Positions 9,975 through 18,816 of a DNA stretch of 64,000 nt are shown here, piece by piece. The translations under genes were made by a program, and so were the position numbers. This DNA is from CAZJAH01 sp964544155 (GTDB lineage: Bacteria > Bacteroidota > Ignavibacteria > Kapaibacteriales > UBA2268). Numbering within the stretch: position 1 is the first letter of the stretch; every line of letters starts with the position of its first letter. Where the stretch lies: contig CAZJAH010000004.1 of assembly GCA_964544155.1 (NCBI GenBank), positions 62,001 to 126,000 of the forward strand. The letters run 5' to 3'. The notes under the pieces are model-generated. The model was not told where the DNA came from and did no database searches. It was given only the letters and a program-made list of their open reading frames with translations.

Positions 9975-10820
9975 ATGAATACTAATACTGAATTTTTTAA
10001 ATTAGCGAATAAATACGATGATGAGATAGCCGGCAGAGTGATCATTCCGGCTGAGGAAGGCTCTTACCCTTTGGTTATTATAAGCCACGGCTTTAAAAGC
10101 TTTATGAATTGGGGCTTTATGCCTTATGTTTCCCGTGTTATTGCCGAAGCGGGTGCCATAGCCGTAAGCTTCGATTTTTCTCTGTCGGGGATAACCGGCG
10201 GAGATGACGGTATTTACGATGTAGATAAATTTTCCCGTAATACGGTCAGCCGTGAAGTCGAGGATTTAAAACAAATAATAGACTGGATATATGACGGCGA
10301 ACTGCCTTTGGATATGGAAAAATTCAACGGGCAGCTTTATTTAATGGGACATTCCCTGGGAGCTGTAGTATCTTTTATCGTTGCTGCTGATGATGAAAGA
10401 GTGAAAAAAGTGGTTTCATGGAGCTCAATTTCTCAATTAGACAGAAATACCGAACGGCAGAAGAAGCAATGGCGCGAAAAGGGCTATATGGAATTTACCG
10501 AAGCAATTACAAAACAGAAGCTCCGGCTAAACGTTTCTTACCTTGAGGATAAACTCGAAAACGAGAGCAGGTTTAGTCCTTTAATAACAATATCAAAACT
10601 GAAAATACCCGTACTTCTGCTGCATGGCGAGAAGGATATTACTGTTGCACCTGAAGAATTTTTCGAGTTGAAGAAAGCCGCTGATCCTGAAATGACAAGG
10701 AGCCAAATGATTGAAAAAGCAGGCCATACTTACGGCAGCGGCCACCCGATGAAGCATGTTTCGGAATCATTGAAAAAGGCTTTAAATGAAACACTGGAAT
10801 TTTTGGAACTGAATGATTAG
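9975..10820 (+). CDS. Alpha/beta hydrolase
   Basis: A cytoplasmic serine hydrolase of 281 residues. It has an oxyanion-side 'ISHGFKSF' motif, the nucleophile Ser127 in the elbow 'MGHSLG', a 'LLHGEKDITV' Asp and a C-terminal 'AGHTYG' His, forming the usual Ser-Asp-His triad. It resembles bacterial dienelactone hydrolase/acyl-esterase-like proteins; the substrate cannot be assigned. ATG at 9975 is preferred over an in-frame TTG at 9957, which falls inside the terminator T-run. A TATTTTTG box at 9961-9968 resembles the Bacteroidota -7 element but is too close to the ATG to be convincing. It overlaps the next gene by 8 bases, indicating translational coupling. Confidence 0.8.
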   Translation: MNTNTEFFKLANKYDDEIAGRVIIPAEEGSYPLVIISHGFKSFMNWGFMPYVSRVIAEAGAIAVSFDFSLSGITGGDDGIYDVDKFSRNTVSREVEDLKQIIDWIYDGELPLDMEKFNGQLYLMGHSLGAVVSFIVAADDERVKKVVSWSSISQLDRNTERQKKQWREKGYMEFTEAITKQKLRLNVSYLEDKLENESRFSPLITISKLKIPVLLLHGEKDITVAPEEFFELKKAADPEMTRSQMIEKAGHTYGSGHPMKHVSESLKKALNETLEFLELND

Positions 10821-11238
10821 AATAATACTTTACATAATTTTTTTGGCTATTCTGAACAGCTGTGAGCTGATAGTTATAGGTACAAAATACTCAAAGCAGG
10901 AAATCTTCAATATTGACCAGACCTCTGCTATAGGAACTGTATATCTTTTTAAAACTGAGCTTGACAGCAATAATATTTCCGCAGCTACCCAACTGCTGGC
11001 CGATTCCGCCGGATACAAATATTTGGCCATTGAAAAATACGAAATGCGTTACGAAATAGCCCGGGTGAAACGCCTTATTGGAGATATGCCTATTACTCTT
11101 GTCAGAACTGATACGCTGACTAATCACTCTCAAAAGATCAATGTGGAATTTGATTATCTGAAGCGTATGAGCTTCCGCACCGAAATGATTGACAGCGCCT
11201 GGTATATAGTCTCCTACGATGAAGCCGATTTCAATTGA
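10813..11238 (+). CDS. Small predicted lipoprotein of unknown function
   Basis: A 141-residue protein. The N-terminus MIRIILYIIFLAILNSC is a short hydrophobic stretch ending in a lipobox-like 'LNSC', suggesting lipidation at Cys17. The remainder has the mixed alpha/beta look of NTF2-like proteins (a 'TVYLFKTELDSNNISAATQLL' helix region, then strands to 'WYIVSYDE'), but I do not recognise a specific family. Its start overlaps the hydrolase stop by 8 bases, so the two are almost certainly co-expressed. Confidence 0.65.
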   Translation: MIRIILYIIFLAILNSCELIVIGTKYSKQEIFNIDQTSAIGTVYLFKTELDSNNISAATQLLADSAGYKYLAIEKYEMRYEIARVKRLIGDMPITLVRTDTLTNHSQKINVEFDYLKRMSFRTEMIDSAWYIVSYDEADFN

Positions 11239-11307
11239 ATTAGCTGACAATATCAATTTCATAATTTTTTGAAGGGCATGTTATTGTTTCAGGATAACAG
11301 CCCTGCT

Positions 11308-11427
11308 TCATATAGAATGAATCTGCTTATTCATTTCTTTCCACCACTTATCATCTAGTTCATCTATTATGTCAAGATCATGATTAATATAAATAAAATC
11401 AATAATCTGTACAAAATAAGCTGCCCC
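11308..11427 (-). pseudogene. Possible C-terminal gene remnant
   Basis: Between the lipoprotein and nfnB, the minus strand holds a 39-codon open stretch directly after a stop. It has no ATG at its beginning and ends '...ELDDKWWKEMNKQIHSI' then TGA. The composition looks protein-like, but it is too short to identify. It may be the tail of a deleted gene or chance. The rest of this ~230-base gap shows nothing clear. Confidence 0.2.
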
Positions 11428-11448
11428 CTATATATTAAGGAACAGCTT
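11418..11448 (-). terminator. Weak hairpin between convergent lipoprotein and nfnB genes
   Basis: AAGCTG (11418-11423) pairs with CAGCTT (11443-11448). T-rich sequence follows on both strands (CTTTTC on plus, TTATTTTG on minus). A six-base stem with a long loop is weak, but its position between converging genes fits a bidirectional terminator. Confidence 0.3.
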
Positions 11449-11471
11449 TTCAAATATAATAATTAAAAATT

Positions 11472-12896
11472 TTAGAGCCATTCTCCGGTACGCAGGTAAT
11501 CGTCTATGGATTTCGCGGCTGTCCTGCCGGCCCCCATTGCGAGGATTACTGTAGCTCCACCGGTAACGATATCACCTCCGGCGAAAATGCCTTTTTTATT
11601 TGTTTTCATACTGCTTTCATCAACCAGGATGTTGCCCCACTTGTTAACGTCCAGGCCCGGTGTAGTCTGGCTGATAATCGGGTTAGAGCCATTGCCGATG
11701 GCAACCACGGCTGCTTCAACCATCATTTCTTCAATATCGCCTTCGATAGGTACCGGTCTCCTCCTGCCCGACTTATCGGGCTCGCCAAGCTCCATTTTTT
11801 GAAGCTTAACGCTGCGCAGCCATCCGCGCTCATCACCCTCGAGTTCTATCGGTGATGTGAGCAGCTTAAATTCAACGCCTTCTTCTTTAGCGTGTTTGAT
11901 CTCTTCAATCCTCGCGGGCATTTCCTGTTCAGTCCTCCGGTAGCAGATTGTCGCACTTTTTGCGCCCAGCCTGAGTGAAGTCCTTACTGCGTCCATTGCT
12001 GTATTACCGCCTCCGAATACTACCGCCCTTTTGCCTTTGAGGTCGAAAATCGGGGTATCATTATTCGGAAACTCATAGGCTTTCATCAGGTTTACTCTTG
12101 TGAGAAATTCATTAGATGAGTAAACACCGTTCAGATGCTCGCCGGGGATATTCAAAAAGTATGGCAATCCCGCTCCTACCCCTACAAAGATAGCATCAAA
12201 GCGCTCTAAAAGCTCATCTATGGTTTCGGTCATGCCAACCACATAGTTAGGCTCGAATTTTACGCCGTTGGCTTCGAGCGCGTTAACTTCGGCCTTAACG
12301 ATATCCTTGGGGAGCCTGAATTCAGGTATGCCGTAAAGAAGAACTCCTCCGATATCATGCAGGGCTTCATAAACGGTAACCTCGTGTCCCATTTGTATTA
12401 AGTCACCGGCGCAGCTTAGACCCGCGGGGCCGCCGCCGACTATAGCTACTTTTTTGCCGGTCTTTTCTTTAATTTCAGGAACTATAAGCTCCGCGCTTTT
12501 TCTTTCCCAGTCAGCCGCGAATCTTTCCAGATAGCCGATTGCAACGGGAGTGCCTTTCTTGGCAAGCACGCAGTGCAGCTCGCATTGCTCTTCCTGCGGG
12601 CAAACCCGGCCGCAAACAGCAGGCAGCGCGTTATCTTCTTTCAAAATTGAGGCGGCTTTATCATATTCGCCCTCGGCGATCATTTTTATAAAATCGGGTA
12701 TTTTTACATGTACGGGGCAGCCATCTATACAAACGGGCTTTTTGCAGCGCAGGCAGCGTTCTGCTTCCTGCCGCGCTGTTTCTTCATCGTATCCTAAGTT
12801 TACTTCCAGAAAGTTTTTTGCCCTTTCAGCAGGGTCCTGTTCAGGCATGTGATGCCTCTTAATCTCCATTCTTTCTTTCTTAGTCAGCTCAGCCAT
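11472..12896 (-). CDS. nfnB: NfnB/SudA-type large subunit (GltD-like flavin oxidoreductase)
   Basis: A 474-residue FAD/NADP(H) protein. The N-terminal ~130 residues carry Cys clusters (CLRCKKPVCIDGCP; CGRVCPQEEQCELHC) that bind two [4Fe-4S] centres. An FAD-binding 'GGGPAGLSCAG' motif follows at ~154 and a second dinucleotide fold 'GGGNTAMDAVRTS' at ~297. Alone it would be called the small subunit of glutamate synthase. Its partner immediately upstream, an NfnA/SudB-like protein, identifies it as the large subunit of NADH-dependent ferredoxin:NADP+ oxidoreductase, an electron-bifurcating transhydrogenase, or of the related sulfide dehydrogenase. No glutamate synthase large subunit is nearby. 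The ATG at 12896 overlaps the nfnA stop by 8 bases. Confidence 0.85.
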   Translation of the reverse strand: MAELTKKERMEIKRHHMPEQDPAERAKNFLEVNLGYDEETARQEAERCLRCKKPVCIDGCPVHVKIPDFIKMIAEGEYDKAASILKEDNALPAVCGRVCPQEEQCELHCVLAKKGTPVAIGYLERFAADWERKSAELIVPEIKEKTGKKVAIVGGGPAGLSCAGDLIQMGHEVTVYEALHDIGGVLLYGIPEFRLPKDIVKAEVNALEANGVKFEPNYVVGMTETIDELLERFDAIFVGVGAGLPYFLNIPGEHLNGVYSSNEFLTRVNLMKAYEFPNNDTPIFDLKGKRAVVFGGGNTAMDAVRTSLRLGAKSATICYRRTEQEMPARIEEIKHAKEEGVEFKLLTSPIELEGDERGWLRSVKLQKMELGEPDKSGRRRPVPIEGDIEEMMVEAAVVAIGNGSNPIISQTTPGLDVNKWGNILVDESSMKTNKKGIFAGGDIVTGGATVILAMGAGRTAAKSIDDYLRTGEWL

Positions 12897-13770
12897 TTGC
12901 AGTCTCCTCTTTCTGCTCGTTTAAAGCTTTGTTGAACATTTTATCGTAATTGCAGGTAAACTGATCGAGAGATTCCTGTTCCTGCACATGATACATTTTA
13001 TTTCTTTGGGTTAAAGTCTCAAAATCAACTTCATGGGCATCGAATTCAGGCCCGTCCACACAAACGAATTTAGTCTTCCCGCCGATAATGGCACGGCATC
13101 CGCCGCACATACCTGTACCGTCAACCATAACCGGGTTAAGGCTGACTACGGTCTTTATCCCGTACGGCCTGGTAACTTCGGCAACGGCTTTCATCATTGG
13201 AATCGGCCCTATGGCAAGCACAAAATCCACATTTTTTCCGGAATCAATTATTTCCTGCAGCTTTTGAGTAACAAATCCGTGGAATCCGTAGCTGCCGTCA
13301 TCGGTACATGGATAAACGGTATCGCTGACTTTGGCCATTTCGTTTTCAAGAATGACAAATTCCTTCGACCTGCCGCCGATAATGCTGATTACTTCATTTC
13401 CGGCATCTTTAAGGGCCTTGGCGGTCGGATAGGCAATAGCAGTTCCAACGCCTCCGCCGATACTAACGGCTGTACCGAATTTTTCAATATGTGAGGGCTG
13501 TCCGAGCGGGCCTACAACGTCATTAATGTAATCGCCGGCCTCGAGTGAATTAAGGTGGCGGGTTGTTCTTCCCACTCCCTGAACTATTATGCTGATCGTG
13601 CCTTCATTGGCGTCCGAATCAGCGATAGTCAGCGGTATCCTCTCGCCTCCGGGGTGCACTCTTAATATTATGAATTGCCCGGCTTTTCGTTTTTCGGCTA
13701 TTTTTGGCGCCTCGATCCTAAATAATTTAATCTCAGGCCCGATGACTTTTGCTTCCCTTATCTTATTCAT
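12889..13770 (-). CDS. nfnA: NfnA/SudB-type small subunit (ferredoxin-NADP reductase-like)
   Basis: A ~293-residue FNR-fold protein. It has an FAD-binding beta-barrel ('AGQFIILRVHPGGERIPLTI'), an NAD-binding half ('SIGGGVGTAIAYPTAKAL') and a C-terminal Cys cluster 'GTGMCGGC...FVCVDGPEFD' for a [2Fe-2S] centre. With nfnB it forms NfnAB, which couples NADH and reduced ferredoxin to NADPH formation. Three in-frame ATGs exist (13803, 13776, 13770). I chose 13770 (MNKIREA...) because family members begin there and AAAAGG sits ~9 bases upstream; 13803 cannot be excluded. Upstream (13804-13914) is A/T-rich and probably holds the promoter. Confidence 0.85.
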   Translation of the reverse strand: MNKIREAKVIGPEIKLFRIEAPKIAEKRKAGQFIILRVHPGGERIPLTIADSDANEGTISIIVQGVGRTTRHLNSLEAGDYINDVVGPLGQPSHIEKFGTAVSIGGGVGTAIAYPTAKALKDAGNEVISIIGGRSKEFVILENEMAKVSDTVYPCTDDGSYGFHGFVTQKLQEIIDSGKNVDFVLAIGPIPMMKAVAEVTRPYGIKTVVSLNPVMVDGTGMCGGCRAIIGGKTKFVCVDGPEFDAHEVDFETLTQRNKMYHVQEQESLDQFTCNYDKMFNKALNEQKEETANG

Positions 13771-13914
13771 AAGCATTGACCTTTTTATATCTTTAAAATT
13801 CAAAAAATGCGATAACTTTTATTTACGGTATTCTAAAAAAAATGCCGGTTAATATATGAAAATAAATAAGAAAAAAACAAAAAAAGGATTAATGAATTTT
13901 TTTTATTAAAAATT

Positions 13915-15009
13915 TCATTTTGCTAAAGGAAATGTTACCGTGAAGGTAATGCATTTACCGGGTGTGCCCGAAACTTCAAAAGTTCCGTTAAAGAAATCGA
14001 CGATTTTTTTGACAAGGGCAATGCCCAGGCCTAAGCCTTGCTGCTCGAACCTGTTGCGGTCGAACTGCATGAATGCGCCCAGTTTGCGGATGTCTTTTTC
14101 TGTCATGCCGCGGCCGGCATTAGATACTTCGAGCTTGTATTTCTTTCCGCTTACAATCCCTTTGACAGCCACGTTCTCTCCCGCTCTTGAGAATTTAAAG
14201 GCATTATCAACAAGCTCTTCAACTGCTTTAAGGAAAAATTTTTCTTCTACCGCAACGGGGTGGTCTTCAATGTGGTATTTAAGATCATCAGCGCGTCCGT
14301 ATTTGTACGCAAGTTCGTACATTTGCTCATTAATAAGCACTTCAACGTGTTTCGTAATACTGTCTTTTCTTATGTAAGCCTGTTCATTCTTGTCGGTGAG
14401 CGAAATATAATATGTGTAATTAACTATAAGCCTGAGCAGCCTTATGCCTGAATCATGGATATCATCAAGCATTTTCTCAATTTCTGCTTTTGATAATTTA
14501 TTAAGGCTGTTTTTCATTATTTGAGTAAATCCCAAGATGGAATTCAGAGGTGTGCGCATTTCATGGGGCAGCGCGTTAGTAACGTTTTGCCTTAATTCAT
14601 CCAGCTTGTCAGAATATAGCTTTTCGATTTTCGAGTGTTTCTTAAGCCTTGTCTCGACTGCACTTAGTATATCCTTATTCTCAAATGGTTTGGTTATGTA
14701 ATCGTCAGCTCCGAGGTCCATACCGCGCCGCAGGTCTTCTCTTTCAGCTTTCGCCGATAAAAACAGAAACGGGATGGAGTAAGTTGCCGGGTCATTCTTT
14801 AAAGTATCCAACACTTCATAACCGTCCATACCTGGCATCATTATATCGCAGATTATGAGGTCGGGAATATTAGCTTTGGCATGTTTAATACCGACTTTCC
14901 CGCTTCTGGCGGCAATCACTTTATACCCTTTTAATTCAAGGACATCCTCGATATTATCTATTACATCGGGATCATCTTCAATTATTAGTATTTTTTTTGT
15001 TTCTTTCAT
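13915..15009 (-). CDS. REC-first hybrid: response-regulator receiver plus histidine kinase
   Basis: A 364-residue cytoplasmic signalling protein. An N-terminal receiver domain (phospho-acceptor Asp55 in 'LIICDIMMPG', Lys107 in 'ITKPF') is followed by a short linker. The HisKA helix has phospho-His149 in 'LPHEMRTPLN', and a HATPase domain carries the N box 'EELVDNAFKF' and G boxes 'GRGMTEKDI' and 'QGLGLGIALVKK'. The REC-before-kinase order suggests it is itself switched by another kinase. The frame overlaps the end of the upstream multi-PAS kinase by 32 bases, so the natural candidate donor is that kinase. ATG at 15009 is used; an adjacent TTG precedes it. No DNA-binding domain, so output is by phosphotransfer. 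Confidence 0.88.
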   Translation of the reverse strand: MKETKKILIIEDDPDVIDNIEDVLELKGYKVIAARSGKVGIKHAKANIPDLIICDIMMPGMDGYEVLDTLKNDPATYSIPFLFLSAKAEREDLRRGMDLGADDYITKPFENKDILSAVETRLKKHSKIEKLYSDKLDELRQNVTNALPHEMRTPLNSILGFTQIMKNSLNKLSKAEIEKMLDDIHDSGIRLLRLIVNYTYYISLTDKNEQAYIRKDSITKHVEVLINEQMYELAYKYGRADDLKYHIEDHPVAVEEKFFLKAVEELVDNAFKFSRAGENVAVKGIVSGKKYKLEVSNAGRGMTEKDIRKLGAFMQFDRNRFEQQGLGLGIALVKKIVDFFNGTFEVSGTPGKCITFTVTFPLAK

Positions 15010-18000
15010 CAACTGAATTAATTGGTAAAACTATTGAAAAAACTGATCCTCTGCCCTTTTTGCTTTCGACAAGTATACCTGCACCGATCTTATCGGCACA
15101 GGTCTTAACTATTGACAGACCGATTCCTGAACCGGTTATGGCGCTGACTTCTTCGCTCCTTCTGAAGGGTTCGAAGAGTTTCTGAATATCGTTTTCAGAG
15201 ATTCCGATTCCCCGGTCTTTAACTGACAGTTGTAGTTCCCTATTATTTTTCTTAATATCGACAAGCACCTCTTTTCCCGGATCCGAATATTTGCAGGCAT
15301 TTGACAGAATATTGCTCAAGATATGGTATAGCAGGTTGGGGTCGGTTTTAAGTGTGACCTTTTCACCGGGCTCGTTCAAAATTATTTCATGGCGGTGGCG
15401 GTCAGTAATAGTAATTTCTTCAATAACGCCCAGAACAAGTTCATTGATGTCAGTGAGCTGTTCTTTATAAGCCAGCCTTCCTGCTTCGCTTTTGCCATAT
15501 GTGAGTACGTTTTCGAGCATTCTTACCATATTTCTTGTAGAATGCCTTATTTTATCGAGATGCTTGATGAATTTTTCTCTGTTATCGGTATCAAAGAAGT
15601 TTTCAAGCAGGTTTGCCGATGATAAAATAACGCTTAGCGGTGTGCGGTATTCATGCGAAACGGTAGTAATGAACTGCGATTTCAGCTCATTTAGTTCTTT
15701 CTCTCTCTCGAACGCCACCGCCATATCCTGCTGTGCTTTAAGCAAATGCTCTTCTGTTTTCTTTCTGGCCATGATTTCGAATCTCAGCTCCTGAAGGGTT
15801 TCTTCGAGTTGGCTTGTACGGGTTTTAACTCGGCTTTCCAGTTCCTTGTTGAGCATTTGTATTTCCAGCTCGGCGTGCTTTCTTGTAGTTATATCACTCA
15901 TTACTGTCACGAATTTGTCTGCCGAAACCATGAATGCCGTCAGAAGCAGCCATTTACCAAAAGATTTAACATATAATTCCCTGCTGTGGCTTTTGCCTTT
16001 TGAAATTTTTTCAAAAAATTCATCAAGAAGCAGGGAATTAATATCAAATTCATTCAATAGGGTTCTTGCGTCGGTACCTTTAACTTCGTTTGTGCTCAGG
16101 CCTGTCATTTTCAAATAAGCTTCATTAACTTCTCTGACGATAGCGTTAGAAGGATTCCCATTATTATCATAAACAATTTCCTGCAGCAATATACCGTCAG
16201 CCATATTCTCAAATAATGAGCGGTATTTTTCTTCAGCCTGTTTGATCAATGTGATATCTCTTGCCGAGCACAAAATTGAAGTAATCCTGTTTTTGGTATT
16301 GAATTCAGGTATCAAGTGCCACTCGAATATTTTGCTTTTTAGCTGTATGATCCTTATTAGAGGCTTTTGAGTACTGAAGACCCTTTCGGCTGTTTCTTTG
16401 AATTTCCGCAGGAATTCTTCTTCGAGGCCCAGCATGTTCAGCTTGTCATTCCTGAAGCTTTTAATATCGATTCCCAGTACATCTATACCTGCCGAATTAA
16501 CGTACTCTATTCTGAGCTCTTTATCAAAGCGGGTGATTATATCGGGAGTGTTTTCGGTTAATATCCGGTATTTTTTTTCGCTTTCACGGATAGCTATTTC
16601 AGAGATTTTACTTTCGGTAATATCGCTCACATAAAAGGCCAGCATCCACTCATCATTTTTTCCGATAGAGAATATGTGTGTATGAAGATATTTGAACATG
16701 CCGTTTCTGAGCAGAAGCTCTCTTTCGAATGTTGCATCAACATTTTTTTGGTTTTCAAAAATATTTTTAAAATCTATCGTGGCGAATACATCCTCATTAC
16801 CTTCTATGGGCCTGCAGTTGGTATCGAAATCCTCAACTAAAGTACCGAGCATATTATCCCGTGGCATATCGAATATATGTTCCATGCCCGGATTCCATTC
16901 GGTTATGATGCCGTTGGAATCGGCGAGCATTATGCCGCCGGGTATTTGTTCCACTACAGTTCTGAACTTGTGTTCGCTTTTAATTAGCGCTTCGGCAGAA
17001 AGCTTGCTTTTAGTGATATCCCTGGCAACGATTGTCAGCCCCGCGAATTCACCGCTGCTGTCTAATCGTGGGGATATCTTAGCGTTATACCAGAGAACAC
17101 CGTCTTCGACTTCTATATGATATTCAAATTCTTTAACTTCTCCTGAGTCATAGACATTTTTTATACATTCACTAAGCCTTGTGCCTATTTCGGGGGGTAA
17201 AACATCTGCGTAATGTTTCCCTAAGAAAAATTCCGGCGGTGCTATCAGGGCACCTGCGTAATTCGGCTGGAAATAATTTATAAAAACACCGTTCCGGTCC
17301 AGCACAAAAACAAGGTCATCCATTGACATAATAGTTGACCTCAGCTGTTCTTCACTCTCCCGGAGCGCGGTCTTAAGGCCTTCGATGTCGCTAATATCGA
17401 GTATTATGCCTCTAATCCCTGAGAAAATGCCGTTTTGAATTATGGAATTAATATAAAGAATTACAGGAAATATGTTGGCATGCTTTGATACGGCGCTGTA
17501 TTCGGATGCTATGGTTTGTTTGTGGCCCTGATGTGCTAATTTTTTAAAATTTTCGAGGATAGAATTTCTCTGAGTGCTGGCAAACAGCTCCCAAAATCCT
17601 GCTTTTGATTTAATCTGATCTTCGGTGTAATTAAATCTGCCGAGTCCGAAAATATTCATATACGATATCCGGCCATTCTCATCAGTTTCGAAAACTGCCT
17701 GTGGCAGCATATTGATCAGGTCTTTATATTGTTCGCGGCTTTGGCTAAGCTTCCCGCTTATCATATTTTTTTCGGTAACATCCCACATGGTACACATGAT
17801 CCCAACCAGCTCAGATCTGTTGAAGATGGGCGATTTATAAAAAACAAAATCTCTTTCTTCCTTATCGGACATTCGTACTTTGCTTTCATAGACCAGGGTT
17901 TTGAGCTTGTTTAGTATTTCGAGGTCATGGCTGTAATAAACCATAGCCAGTTCTTCACCATATTTATTCTTTAAATCAAGTGGAGTTTTACCGAGTATTT

Positions 18001-18463
18001 CCGCTTTATCCATCCCGAGCATATCCCGGGAAAAACGTTTGTTACAGCCGATATATCTTGCTTTAGTATCCTTGTAAAACACCGGCGCGGGTATTAAGTC
18101 TAGAATTTTATCCAGATGAGCCCTGCTTGTATCGTTAAGGTCAGGTAGAAATACTCTTTCCTGCAGTTCATCATTAATGGCTTTCACCGCTTTGAGGAAT
18201 AATGCTGATGTGGCTTCTTCAGGGCTGGCTTCTAAGAGAGGTTTTTTATTAATTTCATAAAGTTCTTTATTCCCTATTGTAATATATTCATGAGAACAAC
18301 CGTTAAGATTTTTTACAACAGGCTGTGTTAACAAAAAAACACCGGGCATATCGGGATTGTAATTATCCCCGAGTGAAACGCTGATACCATGATCCCGCAA
18401 TTTTTCGGCAAGCCCGGAGAGCATTTGGCTGCTATCAGATAATATCAACAGCTGTTTTGTCAT
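14978..18463 (-). CDS. Multi-PAS sensor histidine kinase
   Basis: A 1161-residue soluble kinase with no evident membrane segment. After ~125 N-terminal residues of unclear fold, about six PAS domains follow, each opening with a recognisable strand-helix: 'LIPAPVFYKDTKARYIG', 'MLPQAVFETDENGRISY', 'SMDDLVFVLDRNGVFI', 'QIPGGIMLADSNGIIT', 'NTPDIITRFDKELRIE' and 'NMADGILLQEIVYDNNG'. A coiled coil (~880-940) leads to HisKA (phospho-His in 'VSHEYRTPLS') and HATPase_c ('LSNACKYSDPG', 'GIGISENDI', 'GSGIGLSIVK'). It probably senses intracellular redox or small-molecule cues; ligands are not predictable. It is divergent from sprA across 353 bases and overlaps the REC-kinase gene downstream. Confidence 0.88.
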   Translation of the reverse strand: MTKQLLILSDSSQMLSGLAEKLRDHGISVSLGDNYNPDMPGVFLLTQPVVKNLNGCSHEYITIGNKELYEINKKPLLEASPEEATSALFLKAVKAINDELQERVFLPDLNDTSRAHLDKILDLIPAPVFYKDTKARYIGCNKRFSRDMLGMDKAEILGKTPLDLKNKYGEELAMVYYSHDLEILNKLKTLVYESKVRMSDKEERDFVFYKSPIFNRSELVGIMCTMWDVTEKNMISGKLSQSREQYKDLINMLPQAVFETDENGRISYMNIFGLGRFNYTEDQIKSKAGFWELFASTQRNSILENFKKLAHQGHKQTIASEYSAVSKHANIFPVILYINSIIQNGIFSGIRGIILDISDIEGLKTALRESEEQLRSTIMSMDDLVFVLDRNGVFINYFQPNYAGALIAPPEFFLGKHYADVLPPEIGTRLSECIKNVYDSGEVKEFEYHIEVEDGVLWYNAKISPRLDSSGEFAGLTIVARDITKSKLSAEALIKSEHKFRTVVEQIPGGIMLADSNGIITEWNPGMEHIFDMPRDNMLGTLVEDFDTNCRPIEGNEDVFATIDFKNIFENQKNVDATFERELLLRNGMFKYLHTHIFSIGKNDEWMLAFYVSDITESKISEIAIRESEKKYRILTENTPDIITRFDKELRIEYVNSAGIDVLGIDIKSFRNDKLNMLGLEEEFLRKFKETAERVFSTQKPLIRIIQLKSKIFEWHLIPEFNTKNRITSILCSARDITLIKQAEEKYRSLFENMADGILLQEIVYDNNGNPSNAIVREVNEAYLKMTGLSTNEVKGTDARTLLNEFDINSLLLDEFFEKISKGKSHSRELYVKSFGKWLLLTAFMVSADKFVTVMSDITTRKHAELEIQMLNKELESRVKTRTSQLEETLQELRFEIMARKKTEEHLLKAQQDMAVAFEREKELNELKSQFITTVSHEYRTPLSVILSSANLLENFFDTDNREKFIKHLDKIRHSTRNMVRMLENVLTYGKSEAGRLAYKEQLTDINELVLGVIEEITITDRHRHEIILNEPGEKVTLKTDPNLLYHILSNILSNACKYSDPGKEVLVDIKKNNRELQLSVKDRGIGISENDIQKLFEPFRRSEEVSAITGSGIGLSIVKTCADKIGAGILVESKKGRGSVFSIVLPINSVDERNKKNTNN

Positions 18464-18816
18464 GATAATTTTCTTTGAAACAATGTAATATTAATTTTGT
18501 TATTAAAAATAAATACCGGACAGGCCTTTGTTATTTATCGGCCAATATACAAAATTGATAATAATTATGCGTGAAATTTAAAATATATTGCACAAGGCAT
18601 TGAAATATATTAAATTTAAGTTTTGTGAAACCATACAAAAAGGATATTTATCGAAAATTGCTGCTACTTTTTATGTTTTAAAGATTTAAAGACCCGGTAA
18701 AAATAATTTCCGGGCGATAAAAATAGGTTATTTTTGTATTTACCTGATTCATTCAGGACGGTTGATAAAATACGATGTATATTGTCTTAAATTTTTTATT
18801 TTGGTTTAATGATTAA
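18464..18816. other. Divergent intergenic region between kinase and sprA with long AT-rich dyad
   Basis: This gap holds no gene. A near-perfect inverted repeat has arms AAATTTAAAATATATT (18574-18589) and AAATATATTAAATTT (18603-18617), one base offset, around a 13-base centre. A second small hairpin CCCGG/CCGGG spans 18693-18714. TATTTTTG at 18730-18737 resembles the Bacteroidota TAnnTTTG promoter element, but I do not see a well-placed -33 partner. The dyad could be an operator shared by both genes or simply AT-rich sequence. Confidence 0.35.

Noticed and set aside
13033..13494. 153-codon plus-strand ORF opposite nfnA
   Set aside because: Antisense shadow of a clearly conserved gene; His/Gly-rich residues reflect complementary codons.
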